A stretch of 64,000 nucleotides of DNA from Takakia lepidozioides. Lineage: Eukaryota > Streptophyta > Takakiopsida > Takakiales > Takakiaceae. How positions within the stretch are numbered: position 1 is the first letter of the stretch; the number at the start of each line of letters is the position of its first letter. The position numbers and the translations under genes were made by a program. Below are positions 12,261 to 24,410 of this stretch, piece after piece. Under the pieces are notes generated by a model. The model was not told where the DNA came from and ran no database searches. It saw only the letters and a list, made by a program, of their open reading frames with translations. The stretch spans positions 27,978,042-28,042,041 of the forward strand of contig CM060734.1 of the NCBI GenBank assembly GCA_030704615.1, in the 5' to 3' direction.

Positions 12261-12264
12261 AACG

Positions 12265-12670
12265 TCACAGGGAGCTGCACACGCCGGCCCTCCCCTGACT
12301 GCCATGCAGGCCTATAGGAAGCTGACTCCTCCCAAAAATCCAGGGTGAAGCCCATGGGGTACAACACTGCCCCACCAACCAGGACATCGTATGAGACGCG
12401 TCTGTCACAATGGCCTTGGCTCGCATCACTGAGCCATCTGTAGGGTGATCCGGCCGTAGTCTGATAGCCAACTCACGCCGTGTCATGCCCCGAGCCTGCT
12501 CCGATCCTCCCAGAGACGTCTGTATCTGGAAAGGACAAGGCTCCATATCCGCCTCCGTGAGGCCCAAGCCTGCAATAGCAGCTCTGCCCAGCATCAATGG
12601 CTGAGCTCCCGAGTCCAACAAGACCCGCAGTGGCCGGTACCTCTTGCTGCCGGTCCACTCAAACAGAAAA
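12265..12670 (-). pseudogene. Retropepsin-like aspartic protease segment
   Basis: The minus strand reads LLDSGAQPLMLG near 12620, the DSGA active-site signature followed by a hydrophobic beta segment and LGL, as in retropepsins of gypsy elements. It lies between gag (13365-14797) and RT, the expected place. The frame is lost near 12265. The region 12749-13297 just upstream, in another frame, is Ala/Val/Ser-rich and probably a gag-pol spacer. Confidence 0.6.
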
Positions 12671-13364
12671 TGCCATCCTGGTTGTCTAACATGACAACTC
12701 CAGGTGTCACCATGGCGCGCTCAATGGCTGGCCTAGCTGGCAGCTCCATCAACCTGGCAGCTGCAGCTGCCATGGCGCCGCCGTGGCAGTCTTGACCCTC
12801 AAATCCGAGGATCCCTCCGGCACTACACCTCCCACTATCTCCGCAGAAGATGAAGTAACCTCCCCACTCTCACAGAGTGTAGCTGCCAGCCTGAACACCT
12901 CAGCTGGTCTTACCCCCGGCGTCGCAATCATGGTAGCCGAGAACAATGGAGCCTGGCACACAGATGTGGCCGCTCCTAGCAGCACACTAGCTGCCGTAGC
13001 CTTGGCAACACTAGGTAGTGGTGCTACCCGTGTAGCTCTCCCCAATGGCATAGTAACCTCCGCCTCGGTAACAGTCGGGCGAGAACTAGGTGCCATGGAT
13101 GGCGTCGACACTGTCTCCGCCAATGTGAATGACTGAGGAAGCCTAGCCTGACGGCTTGCCTCCCCACGCTGTGGATCCAACTCCACCTCTGCACCTCGTG
13201 GCTCAGGAACTCGTGCTGCTCCTCGAGTCACGGCTGCAGCAGACTCCACCTGCACTAGTGGTAGTGCTGCTCCACACATGAATCCCATGCCTCCCATATC
13301 TCCTCCCTCAGGAGCAGGAGGTGGACCATCACCTGAGCTGTAGCCATGGCAGCGAGCCTCTGCT

Positions 13365-14797
13365 CTAGCTGCTGAAGCCGGTTGGCCATGCCTTGGTCAA
13401 CCCTGACCTCCGCGTCCTTGGCCGTTGAGCTTGCCCTTGGCCTGCACCTCGTGGCTGGCCACCTCGTCCTCTCTGGGCTGCTCCACCTCGCCCCCGGCCA
13501 CCATTGTTCCCTTGGAACTGGCCTGGGCGCAACTCAGGATGCAAACCATAACACTGGGCCTCTCCATGCCCGTGCTTGCCACAATGCCCACTGCAACTGT
13601 GCAGGCTGTGCATGTGCCGGCCCTTTGCCTCCCTCTGGGCAATCCTTCTTGACATGGGGTCCTCCACATGTCCAGCACACCACATCCGCCCGTTGTTGGC
13701 CAGCAAATGAAGGGAGAGACCCCTGCATCTGAGGTCCTCTCTGCCCTTCCCTGAGCTTCACCTGAGCCCCCTTGTTGCCTGAGCACGTTGAGGTAGTGGT
13801 TGGCTAGGAGCACCACTACCCGTGGTGTCTCCTTAGCAAATCCCACCATGACCACTCGTTCCTCCACCATGTTGAGCTCTATCCGCTCTGCCAGCAAAAA
13901 CACATTTGCTAAGGTGGGTTGGGCCGCTTGTAGGAGAGTTGCATCCCGCACCCTTCTCCTCAGCTCCTTGTCCAATATCCCATACCAGAATTGGACTGCC
14001 TGAGCTTCCGTAACCCCTTGGGTTACATTTATCAAGCGCCTCATGCGAGTGAAAGCCTCCCTCAAGCTCTCGGTCGGCTTCCGTTGGAACTCTTGCAAGC
14101 TCCGCAACTTCTCTGTCCTCACCCCTTGGTAGTTCCCTCTCAACTCTTCGAAGAACTCCACAACAGGGTTGAAGGCAGGCACGGGTGCTAGTGCTGGTGC
14201 GGTAGTGGCTTGGGTGGACGTCGTAGCTACTGTACCACCAGTCCCACTGCTACTTGCTGAAGCTGCCGGTGCAGCGGCAGGTGTAGCCACTGCCCTCGTG
14301 GCTCTAGTGCCCCTAGTGATGGAGACATAGTCGGGTGACCAGTACATCCTCCACTCCTCGATCTCAACCTCATGCCCCCGCCTGAACTCATGGTAATCAT
14401 CCATAGGCGGCCCCTCAAGGTGCTGAAACAGCCCCTTCCATGCCATGAAAGGCGTAAATAGTTGTGGATTGCGCATTTGCTGCAAATCACACCAACTATC
14501 AAACTCTTGGATAAAATCATCCAACTCGATGGTGCCCACCGCCCCAGAGTACCTTCGTGGCCCCTTGGTAGCTCCATACATCTCCTCCATTGTGTCCCAC
14601 AACAATGGCAAAGAAACAACTTGCACCGCCGGTATGAGTCCTCCTGATTCACAATCCGAATCAGAACCTTCCGTAGAAGACACAGGAGGTGAAGGTGGCC
14701 TAAACCGCACACCTCGTCTCGTGTACCCACTAGTATCGCTAGTGCTCGAACCGGCACTGTCCCCAGCAACTAGTGGCACCTCCGTGTTGACACTCAA
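13365..14797 (-). pseudogene. Gag of the PHD-type gypsy element
   Basis: It starts at ATG 14797 (MSVNTEVPLV). A gag-like alpha-helical region follows (FIQEFDSWCDLQQM, then EFFEELRGNYQG, EFQRKPTESLREAFTRM, FWYGILDKELRRRV), matching the retrotransposon gag pattern. After a frameshift near 13760 the other frame gives two zinc knuckles, CWTCGGPHVKKDC and CSGHCGKHGHGEAQC, then a Gly/Arg-rich tail. Zinc knuckles and RG repeats bind RNA during particle assembly in known families. One frame is open for 466 codons, so the decay is modest. Confidence 0.75.
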
Positions 14798-14799
14798 CC

Positions 14800-17660
14800 G
14801 GTCATGAACATGTCCCTAACCCCCTCTCCACAAGGTAACCGGGTAGAGAACCTGTTGCGGCTTATGGTTTGGAATACTAAGTTCCTAACATAGCCTACAC
14901 CTGTACCTGCATCCACCGCAGCACTCCTATGGTTGGCTGGTCATCACCTCCAACCTCACCACAGGAGAAACAATGATGGTCTGGCTGGTCATCACCCCAG
15001 CCTCACCATCGACAGCATGCTCTAGGACTGGCCGGTGATCAAATCCGGACCAATCACCTATAAAAACAAGCGCCCACACAAAACTAGCATGGCGCACAGT
15101 CAAGCATGCAGGTATGGAGGGGATCCAAACACAAGAAATCAGAACGACAACTCCCCCACACCAAAAACAACTCCACGGTGTTGCTCCTGCAAGGACACCC
15201 CAGCCCAAACCCGGACTGACTCTTGCCTCCACCTACGGAAAGGTCTTGGCCTAATGAGAGGGTGGAAACTACGAGGAAGAGAAGCTAAAGCAATGCCTAA
15301 CCCCAGCATGCCCTCATCCCAACACTCTTCCTCTCCTCTCTTCCCTCACTTGCATGACCATGGGAATATCATGAAGATACTCCTCAAACCGCCCTCCACG
15401 AGCTTCAAAATTCGGCCTTCAAGACCACATGCCAGTCCTTAGGCAGTCCGCCAGTGCCTCCACGAGTCAGCACAGGCCGTCCACAGGTCAACACGGGCCA
15501 CCACAGACCAACACAGGCCCACACAGCTCACTCGTCACAGCCGTCACAGTCCCACAGGCCACTGGGCACAGCCTGTCACAGCCCCTCATTCACAGGCCAC
15601 AGCCTGTCACAGCCCGTCATAGCCCCACAGGCCACGGGCACACCACACACAGCCCCGCACAGCCCGTCACAGCGCAGCACAACAGCCCCACAGGCCACTG
15701 GGCACAGCCTGTCACAGCCCCGCAGCCCTGCTCACAGTCACAGCCGTCACAGCCCCACAGGCCAAGCACAGCCTGTCACAGCCCCGCACAGCCCGTCACA
15801 GCCCACCACATGTCACAGCCCCACAGCCCCAAAGGCCTCAGGCCTCACAGCCCGTCACATGCTCAAGCACAGCCCGTCACAGGCAGGCACCACAGCCCCT
15901 CATAGCCCGTCATAGCCCCAAAGGCCTCAGGCACGCTGTCACAGCCCCTCACAGCCCAAAGGCCACGGGCACAGCCTGTCACAGCCCCACAGCCCGTCAC
16001 AGCCCCATCCATGGCCGCTCTGGCAGTTTAGCCATTTCTCCAAGGGTTTAGCCACGCCAAGCTAGGGTTTGTGTCTCTTGGACTCTAGGCTTCTTTCCAC
16101 CGAGCTATGGCGGCTTTGAGGAAATCACAAGGTATTTTTGCTCTTTCGGCTCCCACACACCACCATAGTAGCCCTAAGCCATGAGGTGGTTGCCACAAAC
16201 CAAGCCTTTTTTCTCACTTAGCCTCCCCAAACACGCCACTAAACTCAATGGCAACCAACCAAGCCTTGCTGGTTCCCAGCCCTTGTGAGCACTCATTCAA
16301 GCACTCTCCTTGGCCATAACATCTATCTTAGAGCCTATTCCAACCCCCTACACCTGCTGCTTCAAAAGTTGCGCTCCCTTCAAGCTTGAAGTTGAAACCC
16401 CAACTCACATAGGCCCTACAAGTGCTTTTCTTTCACTCCAAGTGGAAACCAGCCCTAGACCTTCCGTTCTAGCTCTCTAAGCTTGAAAACAAGAGCCTCA
16501 ATGGGCTGAAGGCATGCTCCACACATGCCCCACTCTCACCATAAGAGAATCAGCTCCTTTGCTTCATTTCTTGCACCCACAAACCTGAAAATACAAGCTT
16601 CAGCAGGCTGAAAGCATGCTCCACATGCCCTACAGGGAAACCAGCCCCTTCCTTCCTTTCTTGCACTCCCACACCTGAAAGTGCAAGCCTTCACCAGGCT
16701 GATAGCATGCTCCACACATGCATTGCCCTCACATAAGGGAAGTCAGCCCTTCCCTCTTCCTTGCTTGCCCTCCAAGCTTGAAGATGGAAGCTTCAATGAG
16801 CTGAATACATGCTCCACACATGCAACCTCTTCACACAAGAGATATCAGCCCCTATCTTGGCTCCTTGATGCTCTCTAAGACAAGACTAAGCACTCCACAG
16901 CCTTTGCCAAGCTCCTGAAACCCTAAGGCTTACATTTCCAGCCACAAGACACTTCTCTTGTGGTGCAAGAGCTCTTCTTCCAAGCTCTGAAACCCTAGGT
17001 GCACATTCCATGGCCTTGCCGCACCTCTTAGCTGTTGCTCTTGCCATGACAAGAGCCCTCTCAATGCTGAAGCTCGAGATTGAAACCCAATCTCACCATA
17101 CTCCACAAAGTGCACTGATTTGCCCCAAGCCAAATCAGCCCTTTCGCTTGGTCTTGCAATCCTTCACATAATGAAAGCTCGCATTCCCAAGTCCAGTTCT
17201 CAGCTTTGCCACCAAAGCCACTATAACCTGCCTTGACTGGTCCTCTTCCCAATCGTGCTTGCTCATGCATGTACACAATCTGAAACCATCAAGGTGCTCT
17301 GGAATTACCTGCAGCATGGTGCTTTCATCTCTGAAGCTGAAGATCGAATGCCAAGGTCTACCACCTCGTAACCCACATCGCCTCCGCTTCTAACAACCAA
17401 GAGCTCCACGGCGCTCTTTGCATAACAACTTGGTTTCTCTCATTCTCAAGCAAAAACCACAAGTGCTACAACTAACTCATATCTGGCACTCACAGATACG
17501 AGCTCATCTTTCTCGAGTGATAAAGAAGAAGAATACAAGCACGAGCTCACAAATCTGAAGCATAAACTCATGCATATATAACCTCATCACTCAAATACAA
17601 GTCAAGCCAAGTGCACCCCACGCCATGGGGAATCCACACTACGGCGCCATAACTAGGCGC
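14800..17660 (-). repeat. 2.9-kb leader with minisatellites
   Basis: Between gag and the right LTR there is no coding sequence. At 15430-16010 lies a dense minisatellite of about 10 bases with the core CACAGCCCGT. At 16503, 16605, 16696 and 16798 a roughly 100-base unit recurs, each with a CTGAAnGCATGCTCCACACATGC-like core. Positions 17634-17649 read on the minus strand as TGGCGCCGTAGTGTGG, which resembles the TGGCGCC start of known primer-binding sites and lies just inside the LTR. The PBS call is weak. Confidence 0.6.
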
Positions 17661-17834
17661 GGTGAGGCTCAACTCGAGAAAGATGAGCCTCCCGTGCTTG
17701 CCATGAAGATAACCACTCCAGGGCCTCAATCTGCCTTGACCCCTGGATTGACACTTGGGCCAATCCCAAATGTCAATATGTAAAAGCTAGTTATTTCCTA
17801 GCTAGTTTCACACTAGTGGTAAAATAACTTGACA
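17661..17834 (-). repeat. Right (5') LTR remnant of the PHD-type gypsy
   Basis: It matches 6970-7141 nearly base for base, including GACAACTCGAG-like flanks and the AACTTGACA edge. It ends abruptly at the start of LINE coding sequence at 17835, so the outer part of this LTR is missing, most likely through a later rearrangement or deletion. Confidence 0.65.
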
Positions 17835-20428
17835 CCCTCTACATCCTCCGACAAATGAACATTAGCATACAAACCAATCTATCCAGCTACCCCAACACCA
17901 TCTCACCTCTTGAACAAGCCTGGCTTGCTAGCCCACTCCTCTCCGCACTTGAAGAACAACATTCCCGCCAGAAGACAACCATACTTGCCTACTTTAAACT
18001 CCGACATATGACGACTCTCACCCAACTGACCACAACCTCTGGCTGCAAACTTCTCTCACCCCGAGAATTCACTCATACCCCCCTCAAAATACCCCGCTCT
18101 TTTATCAAACTATCTCTAGCCCAGTCACATACTATTATTCCTCCGGACATCCTAACACTTCTTATGGAATCCTTTCACATTTTACACTCCTACTATTCTA
18201 GCCCGCTTACATGCCCTCTGACGCTTTCGTCATACTCTAGCCCTCACCCTAGAAACTATTTCTTTGGAGCCATTGGCTCTGCATCCCAACATACCTGGAC
18301 TGGCCATGGCCTTGCACACCCCCCCCCCCAAGGGCCCCATCTACAAGACGCACTTCAACGGGCACGGCTCGCGGCACAGTCATCCCCCTCCAATGCCACC
18401 ATCCTCCTCCTCTCTCACCAACAAATGCCCAATGGTCCACACCCCCTCCACCAACTGCCGCCCGGAGTCACGCCCCTAGCCGCTATTGACCTAAGGCAAC
18501 TCCAATATTCGCGCACCCAGTCCCTCCCCAAATATCTACAACACAAAGAACCTACCTTAACCCTCATTCTGCTGGTCCACCGCCCCACCTTCTCTACCAT
18601 CATACCCAATACCTTCCCAGATCACCTTCTCTACCTTCTCACACACACGCATGGCCTGAAGGCCACTATTTTCCCGACCCCCCTACTCTCCCCGGCACCC
18701 TCGCCCCATGCGTCCCATTCCTCACATTAAAGCAGCTAAGTCGGGGTGTCAAATGCTTTCCTGCCCACCGGCCATCCCCCCTATCCCAACTATCCCCACG
18801 GATCCGCCAGTTTCTCGCACGAAACTTCCTCTTAAATACCCACCTGCCCACTCCCACTACATGGATGGCTCTCTCATTGCTGGTCCCCGGGTTGGTTACG
18901 GCATATACCATGCCGCTACCAACCAAGGAATCGCCCTATGTCTTCCAGGCCCGGCCACCATCCTCCGAGCCGAGCTCATGGCCATTCATGATGATGCCAT
19001 TACCCAACTCTCCTCATTTTCCCCCACACTACATCTTTACCGACAGCCTCACCTCACTCTTTCTCATCCGTAACCACCTCTCCCGCCCTTCCTCTCACCA
19101 TTACTACTCCAACATGAACCTTATATCCGCCATTGCCCATCTTGCCATCTCCTTAGACCAACCCATATACTTCATTAAAGTCCGCTCCCACACTGGCATC
19201 ATCGGTAACGACATGGCCGACTTCTTCGCCCAGAAAGGGGCTACCTATCCCGAGGTGAAACCTACGTCAGAACCCATACACGTTGCCCATACACACCCCT
19301 TCTGGTTCATCCACCCAGTTCTAGGTCCCAATTTGCCTCGCCCTATCCGCAATTTCTCAACCACCCTTACCCGCGAAGCCCATAAACAAGCCTCGACCTC
19401 CGCCAGCCTCACCAAGCTACATGTCCAGAAATGGACACACTCGGTGGTTCTTCATCATAAATTATCTAACCATTTCTGGCGCACCAATACCGCCACAGAT
19501 GCCCAAATCAGGCAGACTCTCAAATTCAGATATGCCCAATACATGGGTCACCAATGCAAACACGCCTTCTGGCCACGTCTCTATCCCTCCCCAAATTGCC
19601 CGCTATGTGCGAACACACACCCGACCCGGGATACATGGCTACATCTGCTTAGCCTCTACACACACCCTATCATTCATGGCCTCAGAGTCACCCGACATAA
19701 CCATGCCGTTTGGCACATCCACAAACTCCTCCTAATAGACCTGAAACACGTTGGTTCTCCCTCATCAATGCAGGCACCTACCAGGGTAGACCTCCCGACC
19801 ACATGGTGCCCACATGGCTACTACCATGCTCGTGTAGACCCTGCTCCCCCTGCACATGCCCTGCCCGACTCTGCCTCGACATCCTCCTGGTGCTTGGGTT
19901 GCCTATCGGCACCTCGCCTCCTAGCATACCGTCCCTTGGACTCACTATACACTTCATTGACTTTAAATACTGTAATGACCGCTACCCCGCCTCCTCCATA
20001 CTTGAAAAACGCCAAAAATATGCCCTGCTCATTCAGGCTATTCGCCGTCGTGGCTGGTCTACCGGCCTCCTAACAGTCATTACAGCTGGCACACGGGGTG
20101 GAATACACAATGCCAATATCTGTGCTCTTCACAATAACAAAATCCCATTTATCCCTATCCACAAATGTTTTAAAGCTATCCACCTGACGGCACTCCGTTC
20201 CCTCATTGCTATTATCACCAACAAAAGACAACTTGAGTCGCATACCTCTTTGACCTCCTGACTCCGCCTCTACCCCAAGGGTACCCTCCCCAAACAACCT
20301 ACCCTAGGTCCCCAGGGTGCCCTCCGGGCACCCCCCTAGCTTTATAGGGCCCACCCCCGAAAGGGGGCGGTAGCCGCAAGGTGAAGTGGCTATTAGTTAC
20401 GCCGGCTGCAAGCCGGAGTCATCTCTCT
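17835..20428 (+). mobile_element. LINE copy A, 5'-truncated, with RNase H
   Basis: Open pol pieces at 17855-18730 and 18865-20073 cover the region after the RT core. A ribonuclease H domain is clear: YMDGSLIAGPRVGYG, RAELMAIHDDA, IFTDSLTSLF and VRSHTGIIGNDMADFF supply the acidic residues, split over two frames near 18880-19040. It is followed by a zinc motif starting CPLC (about 19600), whose usual last cysteine is tyrosine, and the C-terminal end FKAIHLTALRSL. The 3' end is a GC-rich structured tail and a short TCTC run. No RT core remains, because the 5' side is cut by the gypsy LTR. Three LINE 3' ends of this family occur in the window. Confidence 0.75.
20330..20428 (+). repeat. Structured 3' end of LINE A
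   Basis: It contains GGGCCCACCCCCGAAAGGGG, then GTAGCCGCAAGG, then a GCCGGC...GCCGG hairpin, and ends in TCTCTC. The same series is found at 35315-35400 (+) and 36424-36510 (-). In LINEs a conserved 3' hairpin is commonly what the reverse transcriptase recognises; here that role is inference. Confidence 0.65.
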
Positions 20429-20444
20429 TAAATCGCAGTTCCAC

Positions 20445-21857
20445 TTGCACAATGGACTGCTCCGGTACAAGCAAAAACGTCTCTACGTGCCGAAGGGAGG
20501 GATCAGAGATAGTCTCTTGAGAGAATGCCACGATGGCCCGCTTGCGGGCCACGACGGAGCCAAGCGCACTGCCGTACTATTGAAAAAAGAGTATTTCTGG
20601 CCCAAACTGAGGGAGGAGGCCGAGGAGCATATCAAGACATGCACCAAATGCCAACAAAACCGGAGCGAGTACAAAAAGCAAGTGGGGCTGTTACAACCCT
20701 TGCTGATTCCAGAGGGGTCTTGGGAAAGTGTCTCGATGGATTTCATGACTGCTTTGCGGCTGTTAAAAGGATTTGATGCAATCATGGTGGTGGTGGATAG
20801 GTTCAGTAAAATGGGCCATTTCATCCCCACCAAGGAGATGACAACGGCGCAGGAGACGGGGCGACTTTATTTTGCCCACGTTTTCATGCATCATGGACTC
20901 CCGAAGGATATTGTCTCGGACCGCGATCCAAAGTTTACAACTAAATTTTGGAGGGCACTTTGGAAGAAAATGGGGACGAGGCTCAAGATGAGCACGGCCT
21001 TCCGACCTACAACGGACGGCCAAACAGAAATAGTGAACTCCGTGGTGAAGCAGATCTTGCGGAATTATGTGTCGGCAGACCGGTCAGACAGGGTGGAGCA
21101 CTTGGATGTGGCAGAGTTCTGTTAAAATAACACAAAACACTCTGCAATGGGAGTCTCCCCTTTCGTATTGGTCTATGGTAAAACACCTCTGGTGCCGACA
21201 AGTTGGGCTGCCCAGGACGGTGAGGAGCCGGCAGCAGCGGCGGTGCTGGAAGAACGCGAACGTTTGTTGGAGCTTGCAAAGTACAACATTGCCAAAGCTA
21301 GGAAACGGTATGAACGGCAGACGAATCAGAAGCAGAGGGAAGTTAAGTTTGAGGCAGGCATAGAGGTCTGGTTGAACATCAAGAATTTTTTACTACCTCC
21401 GGAAGTGAGTCCGAAGTTCGTACCTCCGTATGCGGGGCCCTTTCGCATCCGGAAGGTTATGAATGAGGATGTGTATGAATTGGAGCTGTCGGGAAACAAC
21501 AAGGTGCATCCGGTATTCCACGTTTCTCTTTTGAAGCCTTACTTCAAAGATGAAGCGCGTCCGAATTGGCATCAAGTGTTGCGTCCGCCACCTGTGCTGT
21601 TGGATCATGAAAATGAACCTGAGTACGAGGTGGAGACAGTGCTTAAGTCGAGGAGGTTCAAGAATCGAGAAACGGAGTATCTCGTGAAATGGAAGGGCTA
21701 TCATCAAGTGGAGGCAACTTGGGTGCGTGCCTCAGAAATGGGAAACGCATCTGAGGCGGTTGCAGCTTTCGAAGGGCGACCTCAAAAGCGGAGAAGCGTT
21801 GATAGGGACATAACTTGGATCGTGTGGGGGAGGGAAAGCATGCTTAGTCCGGCTTAG
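20445..21857 (+). pseudogene. Integrase and chromodomain, chromovirus A
   Basis: The frame is open from 20445 to a TAA at 21123-21125 and from 21147 to 21857. Integrase: HDGPLAGHDGAKRT and CTKCQQNRSEY (HHCC zinc domain); SMDFM, VSDRDPKF and QTEIVN supply the D, D and E of the core. The C-terminus has VHPVFHVSLLKPY, and a chromodomain lies at about 21625-21780 (VETVLKSRR, YLVKWKGYHQVEATWV). The TAA replaces the TAT (Tyr) found at the same place in copy B (EFCYNN), so one substitution kills the frame. The chromodomain targets integration to modified histones in known chromoviruses. Confidence 0.85.
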
Positions 21858-23432
21858 CTAGCTTAGGAATCCGATTGCAAAAACTTATGTTGTACAAATT
21901 TTATTTATAAATGAAATGGTTTCCAAATGTTGTGCTTCCTATTTTGTTTGGAATGGTGATGCATGGTATGGTTGGCTAGTGTGTAGAATGCATGTTAGCT
22001 TACAAAAGTGGGAGAGGTAAATTGGATTAATCGTGTGTTTGCGCAGAGCCGAAATCGGGTGACTCCCATCCAAGGGGCAATGAAACTTGCGCCTTCTTTG
22101 AGAGTTCACATGCTAGTGCGCACCTGACGCGTGCACGTACTATAACTGCGCTACCAAGGGGGTTGCCTTGTAGTGCGGGCTAATGCGGAAGCTACGTGCT
22201 CCCGTTCACGTACTATAATCGTGTAGCCTCGGGACGAAGTTGTAGTGCGGCTTCGACGTGTTCTCGTACCTCAAGCCAGCATTCCAAGGCGGACCCAATT
22301 GTAGTGATTGGGGCGCACGATTGGTTCAAGGTTATCTTCCTAGTAAAAAAGGGTTCAAGGTGAACCCTTGCTGAAGGTGATGCCAAAAAGCGGCATCATG
22401 AGCGGTCGCAAGCAATGTTGTTGCAGTAAGGCGATTCGATCCTCGGGGAGGATCGTTCCTTGGCCTTAAAGTGGGCCAAGAAGAGTGCACTGGGTGGAGC
22501 TTGAGAGGCTCCACCCTTGGCCGGGACTTGGAGGAAGTCGGCCGAACTAGCTAGTGGAGAGGAGAGTCAAGTGGGGGTTGGTTCTTTGCCATGGGACGCC
22601 ATGGTACGAAAACAAACTCCTTGATGTGGGACGCCACAACTTGGATGTTAGTTTCTACAAAACGGACAAGTCAATGAGGACATCGACTCCCTGTTGGTAT
22701 GGGTGTGTGTCGCGGCCCTTTGCCTTGAGGGCAGGGGGTCGGGACACAAGAGGGGCTGCCCCTGTGGTGGGGGCAGTGACAACAATAGGTATGGGGGCTG
22801 AAGCACCCTTGAGTGCCCAAGGCACTCAAGAAGGCGGAGGCGCTCACTAGGTGGAGCCCCGCACACCGGGTTGCAGTGGGGGTGGTTCCACGAGGGGTGG
22901 TGGTAGCTTAGTGGGTTAGTGGGGGGGTGGCATAGGACTCACCATGGGGCTGAGACCTTGTGGTGGGAGTCGTGGGGAGTCCTGGGACTCATCATGGTCC
23001 ATTGGGGCCGTGGTGGGTGGGCCAAGACTCACCGCGACTCATCACCGGGAATCAAGGGTCTTCGTGGTGGTTCGCCATAAAAGAACTATGTTGTTTGTGA
23101 AACCCCCGCGGACAGTCACAGAATTATATATAGGGAGTAGTAACCTCGAGAACGGTGCAAGCCCGTTGGTGACCAAGAACTAGTGAGTAAGAGTGCGAGC
23201 CGGAAAGCGACCAAGGTGTGGGGAGCTGTTCCGGACTGCCAACAACCAAAGGGAATTTCCACTAGGCCCAAAGTGTGCGAGGGTCTCGTGGAGGAGCAAA
23301 GGGGGACCGTTATGCCCCGGTGAGCAGCCGAAGCTCCGAGTTGGCCCGACGGCCAGTTTGGGAGTTAGGCGCGCGCATCAAAGCGAGTAACTATGACTTG
23401 AAGGGGAGTTTACCGAAGGGAGGTGCGCGACA
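21841..23432 (+). repeat. LTR of chromovirus A (about 1.59 kb)
   Basis: It begins TGCTTAGTCCGGC right after the purine tract and ends GGTGCGCGACA, giving TG...CA ends. It aligns along its whole length with 39269-40863. The end of the pol frame (MLSPA) overlaps the LTR start. It contains repeated CACGTACTATAA-type segments and the octamers around CATAAAA and TATATATAGGGAG at about 23128, which could be a TATA box. Confidence 0.8.
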
Positions 23433-24410
23433 CCCCCTGCCTGTGCATCAACTTCATCGATGGGCGGATCTACTGGCTGTTTCTGTCGCCCTGCACCTGC
23501 CATGCCAACTGCTACAGCACCAACCTCCCGAATGCCTATCCGGGCGTACTCCCGCTCCAGGGCCTCTCGTCCACCAACAAAATGAACAAGTTTAGGTGTG
23601 CCCTCCCGTGCCCACTTTGGCGACCTGAAAATGCCAAGCCCCGAGGCCGCAGACTACTATCAATGACTGTCAGATTGCGCTCGATGAGTAATCGCTTTTG
23701 GAGGGACTGCTCGTCCTATTGGAGCTGTCGATGATACCACCACCATGTCGCGCTCGTCTTCACTCTGTCACCCCCAACAGGAGAGCCACCATCCAAATCA
23801 AATCTTTTTGAAAATGAGTGACAGTCGTGAGAGGCAGAGCAGGGAGAAGTTGCATCACACAACCATGAAAGCAAAAGCAACTAATGGCTAACAATCACAT
23901 GCAGAAGCACATGCAAAAGGATAACAAAACAAACAAAACAAAGCGAAGAAGACGACGACACATGCTACACAAAGCGGAAGAAGCAGGGGCTCACCTGAGA
24001 GTGCTCGGTTTCAGTTGGCGCGGCCGGCTGTGAGCAAGACAAGATGATCTCCTGTTGTAGCTTCAGTTTGGTCGCGGCCCGTAGTACAAAGGTTTGAGTT
24101 TGTGCCGCAGCCTCGATGTGGGGTTTCTCTCAGAAGAGCCTCGCCCTTCTCCACGCGGCATAAGTCCGAATAACAGAAACATCTCGCGCACAATGCGTGG
24201 TGGCACATGGAGAATGGAACTTCATCCACCCATCACATCAAGGGCTCCAGGCGTATCCGGGAAGCAAGCCCGGAATCCGTGCGGACCATCGGGTTCAAAA
24301 TAGACGACGGCGGAAAATTAATGCGGGCCGGTGGAAATCATTGTGACAGGTTCCGAACTCGCCCCCGGTGCCACGTGGCCATCCTTCCCCCCAAGACTTC
24401 ATCGACAGCC
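23433..24410. other. No gene recognised
   Basis: A plus-strand frame to 23734 starts inside the LTR and shows no domain. An AC-rich, adenine-rich stretch at 23860-23990 and mixed sequence follow. I see nothing to support a gene. Confidence 0.4.

Larger units (their letters stand above)
6970..17834 (-). mobile_element. Gypsy-type LTR retrotransposon with PHD finger (about 10.9 kb)
   Basis: Reading leftwards the element has a leader, gag with zinc knuckles, aspartic protease, reverse transcriptase, RNase H, integrase and a PHD-finger tail: the Ty3/gypsy order (integrase last). A 172/174-base block is shared by the two ends (6970-7141 and 17661-17834) and is taken as LTR sequence. The left LTR may continue to about 7326, where a run complementary to AGGGGGGCC could be the polypurine tract. 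The right copy stops at the LINE junction, so that LTR is truncated. No target-site duplication was found. Many frames are broken, several by TAG or TGA. Confidence 0.75.
20428..23432 (+). mobile_element. Chromovirus A, 5'-truncated 3' half
   Basis: It has integrase and chromodomain coding sequence, a purine tract (GTGGGGGAGGGAAAG at about 21824) and an LTR. The left side starts at TTAAATCGCAG, directly after the LINE A tail. The matching point in chromovirus B is 37856, so the LINE sits at the RNase H/integrase boundary. Over their shared length copies A and B are very similar, which points to fairly recent activity of the family. Confidence 0.8.

Noticed and set aside
15429-15915. Long Ser/Gln/Pro/His-rich frames
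   Set aside because: They are translations of the CACAGCC minisatellite in two frames at once, with no independent support for coding.
6970-17834. A target-site duplication for the PHD-type gypsy element
   Set aside because: The bases outside the two LTR blocks do not match, and the right LTR is truncated by the LINE junction.
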